From positions 253,729 to 317,728 of the forward strand of contig QANU01058179.1 in NCBI GenBank assembly GCA_003254905.1: a DNA stretch of 64,000 nucleotides, in the 5' to 3' direction. How positions within the stretch are numbered: the stretch's first letter is position 1; every line of letters begins with the position of its first letter. Source of the DNA: Nissolia schottii (Eukaryota > Streptophyta > Magnoliopsida > Fabales > Fabaceae). Below are positions 47,581 to 59,800 of the stretch, piece after piece. Position numbers and translations under genes: made by a program. The notes beneath the pieces were generated by a model that searched no databases, was not told the origin of the DNA, and worked only from the letters and a program-made list of their open reading frames with translations.

Positions 47581-50500
47581 TCAAATAATCTTATTTCGTA
47601 CTTCCTCAAGTTTCTTCAATATCTCTCCAGGGGTTCTGTCCAATTCATCGGCAATTTTTCTTTGCAAATCCATTGGCAATGTTGGGAATTGCTCGCATAG
47701 ATCCCCATCAATCACATCCTACAACATTATGAAGGTATCTCAGAAATTTGTCAAACTCAAAGCTATGGATCAAAAAACACTCAATGGACAAATAAAACTT
47801 TAAATGTGTCCAAATTTTTATCAGAGGCAGAAGATAGAAACTCGTCAGGGACAACTATGAAAATGTAAGGGGCAGGATATTCTTATCCAGTGTGAATGGC
47901 AAACACTGCAACAACTTAACAGAAAGAACAAAAAGCATAATGTTGATTTAAGTATACCTTAACAGGAAAATAGGCAGATCTATAAGCCATGTGGTCTCTT
48001 CCACACAAGGGCGGATGATCCTGCCTCATATGCATCTCCAAGTGTGAAAAGAAATCAACATCATCTCGTGAAGTAAAAGCATGCAATGCCCCAATACTTC
48101 CCATAACTGTTCCATATATGATGCACTCTCCACCACTGGTATAAGAGATGCCTTTTGCAATCTTGTGACCACATCACCGACATGAAACTGTACAATCTCT
48201 TCCACCTTATTGGGAGCTCCATTCAATTTTCCCTGCTCCCATTTGATCCTCCCACCAGTAGGATCTTCTTCAATTTCATCTGAAACATCCTGTGGCAACC
48301 GCACAAAATAGACATTTCCGAACTTGTCTGCGCCTGCCATGGTGTCAAAATCTATGTGGTATGATGCATTAACCCATCTTGGAACGCAATCATCCGCAAA
48401 TATGTAAAGCTGATTTTCATCTCGCCTATACTTGCAATAATGGAAAGACTGGAAAGGGAACACAGAACGCAGTTAGATGAAATTTTTACCAGGACAATGA
48501 AAGCAGTAGACATTGATCTATGATAAACCATGCAGTCTATTTGCAAAATTCAGGGAATACTAATACTATACATGAAACTTCAGTCATGACACAAAAATCA
48601 CTGTCACAATGCCTAACCCAAATACACATACCGTTAAACAGACATATATACAGCAGAAACATACCTCTTGGATGTCACCCACATAAATTCGATCACGGTA
48701 CACATGAATAGAAACAATTGTGTTTGGGAATAGCTTATTCTCACATTTTCTTAGCAAACGTCTTTTTCCCAAATCATATAGCCTGAGCACAGGTCCTATT
48801 CCTGCAAGTAATCTTCCTTGGAACTGACATAGAGCAAGAGGAACACCTTCAACCTGAGTTTTGTGGAGAAGTTCAAGAGATCATCCATCCTCTACAAACC
48901 TATATATATGAATAAATCCTGCAGTCAAACTCCTTTTGGGAAAATATTGCAGTCCTTTAGCTGTGCCAACAGCTAAAAGAGTTCCATATTCCTTATCATG
49001 GAAATTTACTGTGCATACGCTAAATGCAGCCTCATTTTCCTGAAGCTCCAAAAGACAAGTTGTATTTCCTGCCCTAGGATCGAGAACTCTGATGCAAGAA
49101 ACCCACTTATCTGATTCAGCCTTTGGATAACCATAATGTTCATCAGAGAGTGGATCATCTTTATCCTCATCATCACCATTCTCCATTTGGTCTGCACTTC
49201 CAGTCCCATTTTCTCCGGCTTGAGCAGCTTCAAAACACTCCTTTCTTGCAGCTTCACGCTCTTCTGCAGTTAAGGCTCCTTGATCACTCTCAATCATCAC
49301 CAAAAGTTTCCGTTTGGGTTGCAGCACAAACTTCCTTGGTGTGTATCTTAATGGGATTACAGTCTCATTAAATGTCTCTCCTAACCTTTCAATGGTAAAA
49401 ATCCTCAGTGCCTCACCAGCAACAGCTACAACACCTTCCACACACTGATCGGATGAAAATGAGGCAGCATATTCAAGGGTTTCATATGAAAGGGGTGTTA
49501 AAAGGAAATGTCCTGAATATATCCAAGCCAAGGCCGACTTGACAAGCAAAGCATAGCTCGTTTGCCTCTTACAATGATGGGAACCAGCTTGGGGGCTCTC
49601 AATCCCAAGAATCGGGAACGAGAGTCAGAAAGCTGACCTGTAACCATATCCACCACAGTTCTAAACAAGACACCATTCTGTAAACCAGCATTCAAGAAAA
49701 GGCTAGCAGGATGATCTGCACCATCCTCACCACCAACAGATGCTTGAACTTCAAGGAAAAGGAGAGATTCTGGAGCTGAAGAAACACTTTGAACACTCAG
49801 AGCCTGCATACAATCATCACGATCCAATGATAAGATACGAATGGTTTTGTCATATCAACCAACTGCAAGAAAACGCGATCTTTGTCTGCCTTCAGGTACC
49901 GGTGCAATGTCCAAACAAGCAACATCTCCAGACATTTCATGCTTCTCCACTTCCATCAATTGACCAGTTACATCGACTTCAAAATATATAAGCTCCCCTC
50001 CATTTAGTGCAATAACCACTTGAAGTCTATTTGATCCAACTTTTGCAATTGTCCTCTTCCCAGGAGTTCTCCACTCATTAATACGCCCATCCTCCCTAAT
50101 ATGTCTAATACCATTAGGGTGAACCTGCATGAGAGAATCGTCACCTATCAAAGAAACAGCTAGGGAGGGAGTAGTATCAAGAAACCCACTGTCACTATCT
50201 TCTTCAACTGTCTCACCAATGGAAAGCACAAGGGTAGCATTTGTGAATGACACCACGATATATGCATCAAACTCATCAATAACATTCTTCTTCACAGTCC
50301 AAACAGCACTAGGTATACCAGGAAGCTTTGACACTGCCATCTCACTAACTGCTAAACCAGTTCTCAAGATCCTCAAAGATGAACGAGGACCACGCCCACA
50401 AAGAGTAAAAATTTGAGGAGTTTCCTCTTCAAAGATATTACTGACCTTCATATCCGTTATTGGCATTAAACTCTCAACCTGGTCAATTCTAACAAGGTTT

Positions 50501-51665
50501 TTCAGTCTCCTGGGCTGGAAAAATACCGGCTGAAAACCTTCCTCAGTTTCCATTAGTGTAGCAGACGATGCCTCCACATCATCATCATCCCCGATAGCCT
50601 TAAACTGATACAGAGCATGATTTCCAAACTCCGAAGCAGCAAACAAGAACCCTGACTTGAGCACACACATTGAAGCCGTAACTGGGATGGTATCAAAATA
50701 CTTGATCTTCAACTCTGACACGGTCACCATCATGCTCCAACGTGACCTTAAAAATATCCCCATACTCTGTCTGCAGAAGGAAGAAGAACATGGACTTCAA
50801 CTTGTGCATAGCCGCCGACACAATAAGAACACCACGCTCAGCAGGCAAGTCAGCATGCCGAGGAATCACAGCCCTAACATCGCCCCTGATTCTTATAAAT
50901 CACAAAGTTTTCTGCACAAACAAGCACGCCGCTCGGCCCATCGCCACCACCGGGAACAGTGACCAGCAAATTAGCACCATTATCAACCTGTTCAGACCAC
51001 TTCCTAGAAACATGGTTCAGCCCTAAATCAAGCTCATAAAATGTCAAACTCTTCTGCGCTTCAGTAGCAGCCTGGCCAGTAGAATCCTGATCAGCCTCAG
51101 AGTAATCCAGCTCTATAGCAGCAAATATAGGGTTCTCAAACCCGCAATCAACCCCACAAATGGAATAGACCAAAGTGTGGGACTTGTGAGCCTCTAGAGG
51201 CGAGGAAATGGTTAACCTAGCAGCAGTGTCCCTATTCAAGACATAAACAAGCTTCTGCTTCTCACAGGCACCAACCATAAGAGCCCTACCCTTGGGATCT
51301 ATGGCAAGGTACTGCCCTGGAACGATCCGGCGGCAGCCCGATTTGCCGAAAGTTTCCTGGTGAATTTTGTCGAAGACATTCTTCTCCTTGTTGTAGTCAA
51401 GGATTACGATCCTACCGGAGTCGGAACCTACGACGATGTAGTCCTTCTGAGCTCCGGTGAGCCGGAAGAGACCTAAACACCTGATGGCGCCGAATACTTC
51501 GACGGAGAGAATGGTTTGGATCCTACCGTTGTCGTCGGGCCGGAGGAGGTCGAGGACTTTGCCTCTAGCGACGACGATTTCCTGGGTCTTGCCGCCGGAG
51601 AAGCTGCCGTTGATGGCACAAACTATGCCGGTGGGGCGCTGCAGGGTCAGGTTGTAGAGGTACAT
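47581..51665 (-). pseudogene. SF3B3: Splicing factor 3B subunit 3 (SF3B3/SAP130) duplicated pseudogene
   Basis: Full-length coverage of the ~1,210-residue plant SF3B3, a WD40-like beta-propeller (DDB1/CPSF-A family) subunit of the U2 snRNP SF3b complex. It starts MYLYNLTLQRPTGIVCAING (ATG 51665) and ends KLEEVRNKII (stop 47583-47581). Three exons remain: 51665-48665, 48449-47958 and 47718-47581, with GT-AG introns, so it is a DNA-level rather than processed copy. Lesions judged against the known family: ~5-base loss at ~50880, frameshift at ~50718, in-frame TGA at 49857-49855 (normally Ser), frameshift at ~49520, in-frame TGA at 48883-48881 (normally Arg), and a one-base loss at ~48140. Between lesions conservation is very high, so decay is recent. 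Confidence 0.88.
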
Positions 51666-51723
51666 GGCGGGGAGAAGATGTGCAAATTAGGGTTAGGGTT
51701 TTAGAAGGAGCTCAGTTCTAAAT

Positions 51724-52074
51724 CTAACATTTGAGCACAGATTTTAATAGCATCTCAACAGATTCGGTGGAAGTTGCCTCAGACCAAACATTGTTATGCC
51801 TCAGTATAGAGCAAGATTCAGCTGCAGTTGAACTGAACTCAATACCACTACTCCCCCTGGAGTATGCGTCAATCCACTGGTTATCTTCGTTACTTTCAAT
51901 GCCAAGGAAAACTTCAGTTTCAACCAAACTACCAAATCTTAAATTCCCCTGAAGGCTTTCATCAAAATCAAACTTCGGGAGAGCATAAGGACATAATACT
52001 GGAGGAAATTTGGTGCTCCCTTCACCAGCTAAATGGAGATTCTGGCTTTGAAAATCATTGTCATCATAATCCAT
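51724..52074 (-). pseudogene. Truncated G2484-1-type coding fragment, duplicated
   Basis: ATG 52074-52072 opens MDYDDNDFQSQNLHLAGEG and stays open for about 112 codons identical or nearly identical to the full gene (...NNVWSEATSTESVEMLLKS), then runs into foreign sequence and stops at 51724-51726 after three more residues. It keeps its acceptor and upstream intron. The intact frame points to a recent duplication. A 116-residue product is possible but would lack all Agenet domains. Confidence 0.75.
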
Positions 52075-53046
52075 GGGTGTATTCCTAAAAATAATAATAA
52101 GCATATTAGAATAAGAGAAACAACTAGAAAAATGGGCTTAAACTTGATATAAATATATTGATAGATCATAGATAGACAGACACACGTGTTGCATACAGAC
52201 AAATACACAAGGAAAGAGGTATGCACAGCAAATAAGATCCACTATAGACAGACACATCCATCATCCATGCATCAGCATACACACACTAACAAGCACATAG
52301 ATCATAGAAATTCAAATTCGAAGGTGGTTTGGCCCAAATTATTTAATGTAGAAACCAGCAGCAACCCCTCAAACATGCTTGAAGGGCATAGCACATCATG
52401 CGGCGGCTGCTACCAAAGAAATAACAGCTAGAATAAAAATACTTCAAAAATGAACAGAATGCGCAAAATTATTAATCCTCGTAGTTTTAAAATTTTGAAC
52501 ATTAAACAAATTAACAAAAAAAAATTCAATAATCAAAATTCAAGGGAAATCTGTCCTTCACATTTGTCAAAGTACTCTAAGAATTTAAATTATTAATAAA
52601 AAGTCATAAGCATAAAAAAAAAAAAAAAAAACATACGTCTAGTGATCTGGGAATGTTTTGAAAAGTATAATGCAGCCAAAAAAAACACACACACACCGCA
52701 CATGATAAATATGAGAAATCAAAAGGCATCCAAGTGGTTTCGATTTCATAGATTATAGACTGGTGGGTTAACAGAACCATCATATAATACAATAGCTTCT
52801 CCTGCTAGCACCGGAGTAGCACTCACGTTCTGACCCTTCACAGCTCCTTACATTAACCTATTTTATTGGATTTGCATCCTCTGAAGTGGGGTTAGTTTGT
52901 AAAGTGAGAAAATAAGTGATTACCCACCCTTAGATCAATAGATTGCATAGTGTCTAGGTCCTTAACAAATGATGGAAGGGAGTGGCTATTAATGGAAGGG
53001 AAGGGAGAGGCAAGGAGTGGAGTGTAATCAAACAAGCCACCTTCTT

Positions 53047-53270
53047 GTTTGGATGTGTGACAAGTTTAATGAGAGAGTGGAAGGGAAATGAAAAATATTC
53101 CCTCCTTGACCCCTTGATTATGAGGGACAAAAAAAGCGGAGTGGCAAGGGAGGGACAAGGTGACCCTCCCTTGCCATCCCACTCCCTCCATTAAAATTAC
53201 TCCAAACACACTTTTGATGAAATAAGTCATCCCCTTCGTTGCCATTCCCTCTTTGGCCACCCATCCAAAC
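53047..53270. repeat. Foldback MITE, complete only in the duplicated copy
   Basis: The left end GTTTGGATGTGTGAC and right end (inverted) GTTTGGATGGGTGGC form terminal inverted repeats, and a perfect hairpin GGCAAGGGAGGG/CCCTCCCTTGCC lies inside (53143-53175). In the source copy only the right part survives (about 17955-18130). Confidence 0.5.
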
Positions 53271-53662
53271 ATAGCCTAAGGAGGGATAACCCCTCATTTT
53301 CTCACTTTACAACCAAACTCTCTTTAGAGAATCCAAATCATATTTTATTAGAAGAGAAGTATCACATGTCATGAAAATTTTAAACAAAATCACACGTGAA
53401 TGGCACTTACAACTTGCATCACATTGTTTTTGTTAACCAAAATATAATAAATAATAAATAAGAAAAAAAGGGGAAAAAAAGGGCAACTTATAATGCTGTC
53501 ATTCATAAGCACAACAATGTACCAAAAAATAAGCACAACAAAACTGTATCTATACCAATTAATAAAGAGGATTCCCAAAAATTACCAACTTTTGATGTCA
53601 AACTTTATATACCCTTTTTGCCCTTTTAGCTTATAACTACCCACATGTATAACAAAAAAAGA

Positions 53663-53841
53663 GTTTAATTTCTATCTACTGACGATGTAAGGGTTTGTTA
53701 CACAGTCAACATATCAAATCTTGTCACATTACCATAAATGGTTGACATTCTCTCTCACTCCTTTAAAAGCCATACACATCAAAAGATCTGATTGGTTGAC
53801 AGTGTAAAAGACTTTACGCTGTCAATAGATACAAATTAAAC
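53663..53841. repeat. 179 bp MITE, copy 2
   Basis: Same element as 18513-18691, carried along by the segmental duplication. Confidence 0.7.
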
Positions 53842-54912
53842 TTCAAAAAAAAACTATCAACTTTTGTAGAAGAAAAAAACTACCCACATTAATCATGGTT
53901 AATTGTTTGGCAGTTTAACTCTTTTTAAGAATCTCTTTTTCAATCAATTAATTTAAAAATTAAAAATTATTAACAGTTTCAAAAAATCCCTCTATCTCTT
54001 TTTTTTCCAGTTAGTATCTCATGTCTGTCAAGTACCACTATCAGTGACAAATAACGCTATTCTTCTCAAAAAGGAAGCAAATTGAAAATTGTAATCACTA
54101 TGGCTCGGTAAAATTGGTTGTTCAGTTTCAACTATCAAGTCTCAATTAAAAGAACTCCGCGTCACCCTCAGCATGATCTGTTTACATGATTCCCTTATGC
54201 TCTTGCACACAGCACCAATAAAGCAACCATGTTTCCCTTTAACTAGACATCCCCAAGAACCTTCCAAACTAATTTACAGAGAGATTGACCATCTTGTTAA
54301 ATCAAAATCAGTCCTAAAACAAATCTTTCAGAGTCGACTTACCATACTGGGTCAGGTTAAAAGCAACCATTTGCAACAACAAAATCACCATTTCAAAGCA
54401 AACATAGTCAAAATAAACATTAAAAACAAAAATTTAAAAAAAAAAGGTCACCATTTCAAATCAAATAAATCCAAAGCGATAATTTACTTTTTTGGAAACA
54501 AACTTCAACATTTCAATCCCAACCAACCCTAAATCACACAGGAAACAAAATAGAAAAAAAAATAAAAATGAAAACCCTGTGTCTCATTTTTTTTCTAAAA
54601 AAAAAGTTGGAAATGAACAGTACTAGAAGGAGTAAGTCTAAAGACGCTACCTCCCTCCATCCGGCGAGGAAATCCAGCACCGTTGATCTCACCTGTGCCT
54701 CAATCGCAGAGTCATCTACTGTATCATCATCATCAACAACAACAACAGATTATTTGTGCGTAATCCCATCCAAGTAAATGCATAAAATGAAAACGAAACG
54801 ACACCAACCGGAGACAAGAGGCTCACCAGCGACTTATAGGTCCGGTGGATCGAGTTAGGGTTCCGGCGAAGAAAAAGAGTGGTTGCGAGAGACAGATAGA
54901 TAGAGTAGTAAG

Positions 54913-56199
54913 TACGGTCCAGGGCAAAAGTATGCTCGATTCGCGGGGTTAAACAGGTTGTCCGCTAACTCGTTTATTTTTAAAAAAAAAATTCAAAAAA
55001 TTTATTTAAAAATTTGACGAGCTCACGGGTCGGTCTAATTTTTTTAAAATTTTTGCAGGCTTATTTTTTAAATGTAAAATCCGTCCATTTAATCGAGTAA
55101 ACGGATCGGACCCATTTTGACAACCCTATTAAGACCTGAGCGTAATGGCGTTATGTGAGCAAGAAGTCCCACATCGCCCAACACTATTGGGAGTAGTATG
55201 GATCACCTTTTATAAATATATAGCCCCTTGTTAGCTTTTTTTTCACACATTGGATAAGTTGACACTTCTACTTGTCTTTTCCTCATTCTTTAGCAAATTT
55301 ATGCACTTAGAGAAGATTCTTTCCATGTGAGGCATTTTCCTAATTTATGTTATGTCATCTGTAAGCAATGTGGGTGTTTCAAGGTGACACTTATAATCAT
55401 AGTCTAATCACCTAATTAAGGGTTTATTATCATAATAAAGATTATAAGTGTGGGGTGGGGGTAAAGGGGAGCTATTTGCATTTTTTAAAAATTTTTTTTT
55501 AATAAAAATCGGGTCGGGTAGGGTGGGAATCCAGGTATGGGTCAAGGGTTGAGTTTTTAGATTATGCCACGTGGCATCCCACATGACACGTCGTGTCAGT
55601 GCCATAAACGTCCACATCGGTGCAGTCAACTCTCATCTAGCTCCAGGGACTAAAACCAAACTTTCAATTTTCGCAGGAACTAAAAATATAATTAATCCAA
55701 AAATAAATAAATGATTAAGTGCAAAAAGACAAAAGCACCCTTATGAAGAAGAGACAAAAATAAAATCATCCATTTCACGTGTCTGTTATTTATTGGGCTA
55801 GTACTAATTCTCACCTGTGAGAATATGTTGCCATTCTCCCCATAGGATAGGATGATCCAAAGTAAAGCGGAAAAAGAAAAGGAAAGGCCAATAGAAGGAT
55901 TCACAAGTATACCCTAGTTTTTTTATGTTTTAAAGCGTATATCCATTTTTTATTTTTGGTCATGAAATTTCTCTTTTGGGTCGCTACCATATACTGTAAA
56001 TAGAAGGGAGAAAAAAAAATGAGGGTAATAAAGTCATTCACTTGTCACTGACCATGTGGTCACAAACACATCGCTCCCACAGTAGAACCAGCCCCCAAAA
56101 AGATGGGGGGTTCCGTTCCGTGGTTCAGCTCCACCGTTGCATCGCGCACGCACAGAGCTAGATAGACGGATAGAGAAGAAAAAAGAGGGGCGGGAAAAA
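54913..56199. other. Spacer upstream of the PurU gene
   Basis: It holds a hAT-terminus-like repeat remnant (54913-55130, ending ATCGGACCCATTTTGACAAC then CCTATTA), an snRNA-type promoter motif (55165-55218), then unassigned sequence. The last ~100 bp before 56200 should be the 5' UTR of the PurU gene. Confidence 0.45.
55165..55218 (+). promoter_or_regulatory. snRNA-type promoter motif: USE plus TATA
   Basis: AGTCCCACATCG (55165-55176) matches the plant snRNA upstream sequence element RTCCCACATCG. TATAAATA begins 34 bases later (55211). That spacing fits polymerase II snRNA genes; U6-type genes have a spacing about 10 bp shorter. I do not recognise an snRNA starting in the expected window (about 55240-55250), so this may be a promoter relic or drive an unidentified RNA. 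Confidence 0.45.
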
Positions 56200-59100
56200 A
56201 TGGCCCTGGCCCGAAGGAGAGTCTCTTCCATTCTCCCCCAACTTGTGGGAATTGGCAACAGGAACACCTCCTTCAAAACCTTCGATCCCACGCCACCACC
56301 GTGTTCCTCCCTCGCCCACGGAATCCACGTCTTCCAATGCCCCGTATGTCACCCTGTCTTTCTCCATGATAACCAAAAATTGTGTTATTTGTAAATAGAT
56401 TGTTTCGACACTTTTCAATTTAGTTCAGATCTAAGTTAGGTATAAGTGCTGACGGCAATCTTAACTGAGAATGAATTGAATCGCATGCTTTCATTCAGTA
56501 TTGAGATCTAGAACTTTGAAATCGGCACTTATTTAAGCTGTGGTCGTCACCATTGTCGATTTGGTGTCTGAATTCATGTAACAGCCTGTTATATGCAAAC
56601 TACACTCCTTTGTTAGCTGTACTGGTTAGGTCAGGTGGGGTTGGAAGAAATGGGGTTGAGATTCAAAAATTCTTGCCTACTCCTGGAGCAAATTTGTTGC
56701 GTGCTCCGTGGACATTATCAACCATTGATTTGAATTTGAAGTATTTAAAAAATATACCAAAAAAAATAGAAATCAATAATGCTAATGGAGCACGCATTAA
56801 ATGTGTTTTATGAGTATGCAAACATTTCTCTGTTGATTTTTGGGTGTACCCACTTGGGATTTGAAATTGGTTTTGTGCATAATTTAATATAGGATGCGGT
56901 TGGAATTGTAGCCAAGCTTTCGGATTGTATTGCCTCTAGAGGTGGGAACATTCTCGGTGCTGATGTTTTCGTACCTGAGAATAAACAAGTCTTCTACTCT
57001 AGAAGGTAGTAGTCTCAATCACGTTCATGTACACACACACAGTAAATTTTTGTCTTGTTTCTTAATTACTATCATTCGCATAACATGTGACGATAGATGG
57101 GTTGGATGTGCTTATTTGTGAATTTTTTTAAAAAATAAAAAAAGTTCTTCTTAGTTCTTAAGTTTTGCGCATTTTTTTTTCCGCCTCTAATGAGTAGATG
57201 GGTAGTTGCTTTAGATTTTCTGGTTGACTGGTTATGCTTCTGCACCTAAAAATTGTCTTTGAAGTACTTTTTTCTAAATTCTTATCCAAACCACCCAATA
57301 AGTTGGGATGCTAATAATGTAAGGTCTTTGAGCCTTGTAAGGGTGAATTAGTAGGTTTCTAGTTTTAATCCAAAAAATAGAAATTTTTTTTTTTGATATG
57401 TATCTAGTATTTTGCTCTTTTGTGATCTAACACTGACTTTGCTATGCATTAACTTCTGTTGATCGTTGCAGTGATTTTGTTTTTGATCCTGTTAAATGGC
57501 CACGGGCACAGATGGAGGAAGATTTCCTAAAACTTTCACAAAAATTTAATGCAGTGAGATCTGTCGTGAGGGTGCCGGCTCTTGATCCTAAATATAAGAT
57601 AGCTGTTCTGACATCAAAGCAGGTATACATTTTTATTGCTCTTGTCATGTTATCTTGTCTTTTTAAAATAAAAATAATTATATATATAGATGGATATAGA
57701 TATGGATACATGTTGAAGAATGAAGACTTTTAAAGCTTTATTTCTTTTGCTGCAGGACCACTGTCTGGTTGATTTGTTACATGGATGGCAGGATGGAAGA
57801 CTCCCAGTAGATATCACTTGTGTAATTAGGTGAAATTCCAGAAGTTACAACACCTTTTATTTATTTATTTATTTATAATTATCCTCTATGATGTATTGAA
57901 CAGTAACCATCATAGAGCTTCAGACACCCATGTGATTCGTTTTCTTGAAAGGCATGGTATTCCTTATCATTATTTAAGCACCACCAAAGAAAATAAAAGG
58001 GAAGGGGAAATATTGGAGCTGGTTCAGAATACTGATTTTTTAGTTCTTGCAAGGTATATGCAGGTAAAGCACTAATTGGAATTCACGTTTTTTGAATTAC
58101 TTTTTATTATTTATAATGTTTAAATGAATGTGCTTATGATAATTGGCTTTATTGTTGAAATTTGGATGCCTTTTGGAAGAACTTGCCCTTCTGTGCCTCT
58201 ACAAGTTATGCAAACCTGACAGTAATTTATAATAATCTTCTATTATATATTAATGCTAATATTTGACAGTATCGAACTATTGATACTTGGCATTAAGTAA
58301 AGAGGAACTTTAGTATTTTTCCTCCTCTTTTCAAGAATTCTATAGCATTGATTTATTTGTACAGGTATTTTCCGCAAACTTTTTAAGGAGCTATGGGAAT
58401 GATATAATTAACATTCACCATGGCCTTTTGCCATCATTCAAGGGTGGTAATCCAACAAAACAGGTTGATATTCCTGCACTTTCATTTCACAGGTTACAGT
58501 GTTGCCACTTTTAACCATTTGTCGTGTAATTCCTCCCTACATATGTATACATGTTTCATATTCCAGTTTATTTTGGCAGGCCTTTGATGCTGGCGTTAAA
58601 TTAATTGGTGCAACAACTCACTTTGTGACTGAGGAACTTGATGAAGGACCTATAATTGAACAAATGGTGAACATAATTTTTGTTTTGTGTTTATCTTTTT
58701 CTTACATTTTATTGCTTCCTTTATGTGAATGATGATGTTGATCTGATTTGATCATGTGATGATAGACATTACGTTGTAGATTCCCTTCGTTTATGGTGTT
58801 TTATCTGATGCTGGAGACTTAAGATTTATTTGCCAGGGCAAGATTTCTGCATCTGCCTTCTGGTATATGAAACAAACCCTTGTCTGGAGCCATCTAAAAT
58901 TACAAGACAAGGTGAACATACAATTGGCATTGTATACGTGCCAGTTAGTCTTGTATTTTTATGAGTCTCCTTTGGTAACTCTTTTTTGTTATCCCTAAAC
59001 TTTATCATGTTCGTTCCGGAGATTATTTGTTCAAAAAGTAACATTTTGTGATAGCTAAATCACTAGGCTAACTTTATCAACTAGATTTATGTTTTCTGGG

Positions 59101-59800
59101 GAAGGTTCCCTTGCAGGTGTTCTCAGTCAATTGTTGGTGTTTTCTAGTTGTAAGATAAAGGACCATTACATTTGCTGTCTTAAGATTCATCAGCTCCCAT
59201 TAGATTAGACTAAGATACTGCTGCAGAAGAATCTTTTTTTTTTTAACATGTCCATTCTTCAGCTTCTATTTTATCAAAAATTCTTTAGCTTCTATTTCAT
59301 TTACAGGCATCCAAGTTTCCAGCATATGTCTTAGTGTGTGTTTGGTTGGGGGGTAAAAGTCATATGAATTGGATTCATGAGTAAAATTACTCATAAATCC
59401 ATTTCATGGAACTTTTAGTGTTACACTTCTCACTTAACTTTTGCTGTGTGCCTAGACTGTGATTTCAGAGTTGCTACTGCAATCAAAGTATAGTAGTACT
59501 GCTATTATTGATTATTACTTACTAGATTTAGTAAATTAAGCATGCAGAAATTGTGCAGATTCGAGATTTACCTATGCTTACTAGCCTCAACTCAAATATA
59601 GCTTGATCTTATTTTTCTTGGGGTAAATTAGTTGTATTTTATTTCAATTGCAGGTTGAGAGGGTATGCCACAGAGATAACTTGCAGAGCTTTGTACAGAA
59701 ATCAGAGAACCTCGAGAAACAATGCCTTTCCAAGGCTATTAGATCTTATTGCGAGCTTCGAGTGTTACCTTACGAAGAAAAGAAGACTGTCGTATTTTGA
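56200..59800 (+). CDS. PURU1: 10-formyltetrahydrofolate deformylase (PurU), mitochondrial
   Basis: Eight exons: 56200-56343, 56893-57005, 57472-57622, 57756-57829, 57904-58063, 58365-58463, 58580-58666 and 59654-59800. All introns are GT-AG and phases close to 975 nt (324 residues plus TGA). The enzyme hydrolyses 10-formyl-THF to formate and THF; in plants it keeps mitochondrial 5-formyl-THF low and supports the glycine decarboxylase/SHMT cycle. The N-terminus ([20 protein letters not shown]) is basic and Ser-rich like a mitochondrial presequence. An ACT-type domain follows (about 43-135: [20 protein letters not shown]), then the formyltransferase fold with [16 protein letters not shown] and [20 protein letters not shown], which holds the catalytic Asn-His-Asp set. 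No lesion was seen. PURU1 follows the At4g17360 homologue; the exact orthologue is uncertain. Confidence 0.92.
58667..59653 (+). other. Last intron of the PurU gene
   Basis: A ~1 kb intron with a poly-T run (59233-59244). A segment around 59335-59450 (TGTGTTTGGTTGGGGGGTAA onward) looks like an inserted low-complexity or MITE-like piece, not resolved. Confidence 0.4.

Larger units (their letters stand above)
51736..54912 (-). repeat. Segmental duplication, second copy (5' end of the G2484-1-type gene)
   Basis: It matches 17057-19748 in the same orientation, including the partial coding exon, intron 1, 5' UTR exon and promoter-proximal sequence. It is longer because it keeps about 450 bp (52646-53095) that the source copy lacks. 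The left edge joins the 5' flank of the SF3B3 pseudogene; the right edge joins unrelated sequence at AGTAGTAAG|TACGG. Confidence 0.9.

Noticed and set aside
47581..51665. SF3B3 as a functional gene
   Set aside because: Two in-frame TGA codons and several frameshifts relative to a very conserved protein.
55165..55250. U6 snRNA gene
   Set aside because: USE-to-TATA spacing is about 10 bp too long for the polymerase III type, and no U6 start or terminal T-run at the right place follows.
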